Source: Myxococcus guangdongensis (GTDB taxonomy: Bacteria; Myxococcota; Myxococcia; Myxococcales; Myxococcaceae). Taken from it: 64,000 nucleotides of DNA. The notes under the pieces are model-generated. The model did no database searches. It was given only the letters and a program-made list of their open reading frames with translations, and was not told where the DNA came from. The position numbers were made by a program, and so were the translations under genes. The stretch lies in assembly GCF_024198255.1 (NCBI RefSeq), contig NZ_JAJVKW010000016.1, positions 1 through 64,000 of the forward strand. Reading direction: 5' to 3'. Below, in pieces: positions 62,277 to 64,000 of this stretch; position 1 is the stretch's first letter, and each line of letters begins with the position of its first letter.

Positions 62277-63974
62277 ATGACGCAGGCCGTATCCGACGCA
62301 TGGACGTTGCCCTGGCGGGGTCTGGGGCTGAGCAGCAACCTGAGCACCTCGGATGTGCCGCAGCCGTACCGGCTGTTGGACGCATCGCCGGGGCTCTTCG
62401 ACTTCGTCGAGTACAGTGCTCCGTTGGACCTGGAGGAGGCGCGAGCCCAGGCGTCGCTGTTCCCGGAGATGTGGCGCCGCCGCGCGGAAGTGCCCGTGCT
62501 CTTCCACCCCGTGCACCTCAACCTGTGGGGCCCGGAGCTGGAGCCCATCGCCACGCTGAAGGCCCTGGACGCGCACGCGCGCGCCGTGGGCAGTCCTTGG
62601 GTGGGCAATGACGTGGGGTGGTGGCACGTGCAGGGCCAGCCGTTCCCCGGCTACCTCTACATCACGCCCCCGTTCAACGAGGCCGGGCTCGCGGACTGCG
62701 CCGCGCACGCCCTCCATGTCCAATCACATCTCTCCATGCCGCTCGTGCTGGAGAACCCCGCGGTGCTGGCGCGTCGCGGCGAGCTGCACGCGCTCGACTT
62801 CCTCGCGAAGCTGCACCAGCGCACCGGCCTGCCGCTGCTCCTGGACCTGGGCCACCTGTTCAGCCACCAGCTCTCCGCCGGTCTGCCGCTGGAGGCGGGG
62901 TTGGATGGCTTCCCGCTGGAGCACGTCGTGGAGATCCACATCGCGGGCGGCGTGGTGACACGCCGGGGCTCGCGTCGGTTCTACGTCGACGACCACACGC
63001 AGCCGGTGCGCGAGGAGCTGTTCAATCTGTTGGAGTCCTTGCTACCCCGTTGTCCGTCCCTGCGCGCCGTCACCTTCGAGGGCGACGGTCATCCCCCCGA
63101 GGTGGCCCAGCGCTCCCTGCGTCGGCTGCGCACGCTCATCCCCCAGGGCCCTCGCGAGCCGCTGACCCTTCGCACCCCCGACCTGAGCGCGCCTCCGCGG
63201 CTCTCCGGTGACAGCCGCCCCTGGGAGCTGTTCGACGCGGGCCATGGCGTGTCGGCCCCGGACGCCAGTGAGGACCCGGAGGGCACCATCGCGGACCAGG
63301 ACTTCCGCATCGCGGTGGTCGCGGAGACGTTGGACAAGGACTGGCCGCTGACGCGCCTGCTGCTGGCCGGCACGCGCGAGGCGCTGCTCGACTTCACCCG
63401 CTCGCGCGAGTACCGGAACCTCTTCGGCGGGGGAGGGCGCTCGCTGCCGCAGGTCTTCTCCGCCTGGGCGATGCGCAGGCTTCGGGAGCAGCCCGACGAC
63501 GGCGCCTCCGCCGCGCTGAGCCTGGAGATGCTCGCGCCCACCACCTTCCTCAAGCCCGCCCCGGCCCCAGGCCCGGGCCAGGTGGGGCTCGCCGAGGACG
63601 TCCGGCCCGGCAGCTTCCCCGTGGACCTGTCCGAGCTCGTCTTCGCCGCGCGCGCCGTCCGCCGCCACCTCACCGCCCGTGCGTGGGCCTGTGGGGAGCT
63701 GGAGCTGTCCGGGCTGGAGGCGCTGGCCCAGGTGGCCCGACGGCCGGGGGGGACCCCCTGGAGCTTCGCCGTGCGCCGCAAGGCCCCGGGATTCGAGGTG
63801 TCGGGCGTGTCACGAGGCCTGGCGGTGCTGCTCCGGGAGCTGGGCTCCAGGCCCGCGCCGGTGGAGTCGGTGCCCCCGGAGGTCCTCGCGGAAGGTCTGA
63901 ATCACCGGATGATCCGCCTGGGGGATGCTTCCGGGTTGGACCGAACCCTTGCGCCTGTGCGTCCGGTAGGGTAG
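62277..63974 (+). CDS. MNIO (DUF692) multinuclear iron enzyme with extra C-terminal domain
   Basis: A 565-residue protein. The first ~285 residues are a complete DUF692 TIM barrel. Probable metal ligands are visible in family positions: HPVH (77-80), ND at 111-112 and His117, ENP with Glu159, LDLGH with Asp190/His193 and His197, EIH with Glu219/His221, DDH (239-240), and Glu268. MNIO enzymes modify Cys residues of ribosomal peptides with O2, for example MbnB (methanobactin) and TglH (3-thiaGlu), usually with a separate partner protein. Here a further ~280 residues (~290-565) of helical type are fused, with no match to a known partner. No precursor peptide is seen in the window; a next gene may begin at 63986. 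Confidence 0.85.
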   Translation: MTQAVSDAWTLPWRGLGLSSNLSTSDVPQPYRLLDASPGLFDFVEYSAPLDLEEARAQASLFPEMWRRRAEVPVLFHPVHLNLWGPELEPIATLKALDAHARAVGSPWVGNDVGWWHVQGQPFPGYLYITPPFNEAGLADCAAHALHVQSHLSMPLVLENPAVLARRGELHALDFLAKLHQRTGLPLLLDLGHLFSHQLSAGLPLEAGLDGFPLEHVVEIHIAGGVVTRRGSRRFYVDDHTQPVREELFNLLESLLPRCPSLRAVTFEGDGHPPEVAQRSLRRLRTLIPQGPREPLTLRTPDLSAPPRLSGDSRPWELFDAGHGVSAPDASEDPEGTIADQDFRIAVVAETLDKDWPLTRLLLAGTREALLDFTRSREYRNLFGGGGRSLPQVFSAWAMRRLREQPDDGASAALSLEMLAPTTFLKPAPAPGPGQVGLAEDVRPGSFPVDLSELVFAARAVRRHLTARAWACGELELSGLEALAQVARRPGGTPWSFAVRRKAPGFEVSGVSRGLAVLLRELGSRPAPVESVPPEVLAEGLNHRMIRLGDASGLDRTLAPVRPVG

Positions 63975-63985
63975 GTCGCGCCGCA

Positions 63986-64000
63986 ATGACGTCGTCACCC
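63986..64000 (+). CDS. Possible start of the next gene, truncated by the window edge
   Basis: An ATG lies 11 nt after the MNIO stop and reads MTSSP to the edge. Only five codons are visible, so this is only a hint that the cluster continues. Confidence 0.25.

Overview
The window reads as a piece of chromosome from a myxobacterium (Myxococcota, Myxococcus/Corallococcus/Cystobacter type). The signs are very high GC with strong G/C third-position bias, many GTG/TTG starts, several two-component systems including a sigma-54 activator, many lipoproteins with Cys-rich or Gly-rich tracts, TPR proteins and duplicated MacAB-type exporters. No rRNA, tRNA, CRISPR array, insertion sequence or phage gene was seen. 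The exception is the first ~1.1 kb, which is clearly lower in GC and looks like the end of an accessory patch.

Layout. 1-1066: a gene tail and an orphan gene with a possible PD-(D/E)XK-like core. 1148-5271: PhoD-like phosphatase with a small zinc-ribbon membrane protein, a membrane-anchored metallophosphoesterase and an SDR. 5315-10288 (minus): a tripartite efflux operon (TolC, ABC ATPase, MacA-like adaptor, MacB-like permease). It diverges from a histidine kinase and NtrC-type regulator pair (10702-13372). The 413-bp gap between them holds a sigma-54-like promoter and two copies of a perfect 13-bp palindrome. 13389-17639: PLA2-like protein, TPR protein, glyoxalase-fold protein, secreted PI-PLC with a crystallin-like C-terminus, ATP-grasp protein. 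17791-25519: MutS2, TPR protein, adenylyl cyclase, NamZ-like hydrolase, degenerate phosphoesterase, NadD and a secreted protein. 25516-34093: a large lipoprotein (gluzincin, propeller, outer-membrane barrel), an unknown myxobacterial protein, and a Clp ATPase whose stop overlaps the start of a DUF2520 Rossmann protein.

34323-40856 is a second, tightly coupled export operon (Yip1-like protein, TolC, HlyD, ABC ATPase, two MacB-like permeases). 40914-48030 carries a cysteine-synthase family enzyme, a methyltransferase-like protein, a CreD-like membrane protein with a secreted partner, a convergent CreC/CreB-like two-component pair, and a 38-codon membrane microprotein. 48136-55188 is a cluster of exported proteins around a large polytopic GT-C-like protein, including two Cys-rich repeat lipoproteins. 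55248-59276 holds an unknown membrane protein, a GNAT acetyltransferase and a VWA/DUF3520 lipoprotein.

The right edge (59506-63974) is a compact plus-strand cluster: a 617-residue protein of unknown family, a PTP-like (phytase-type) cysteine phosphatase 5 nt downstream, and a DUF692/MNIO multinuclear-iron enzyme with a long extra C-terminal domain. A further gene apparently starts at the window edge. This cluster, and the sigma-54 efflux circuit at 10.3-10.7 kb, are the two best leads for new biology.
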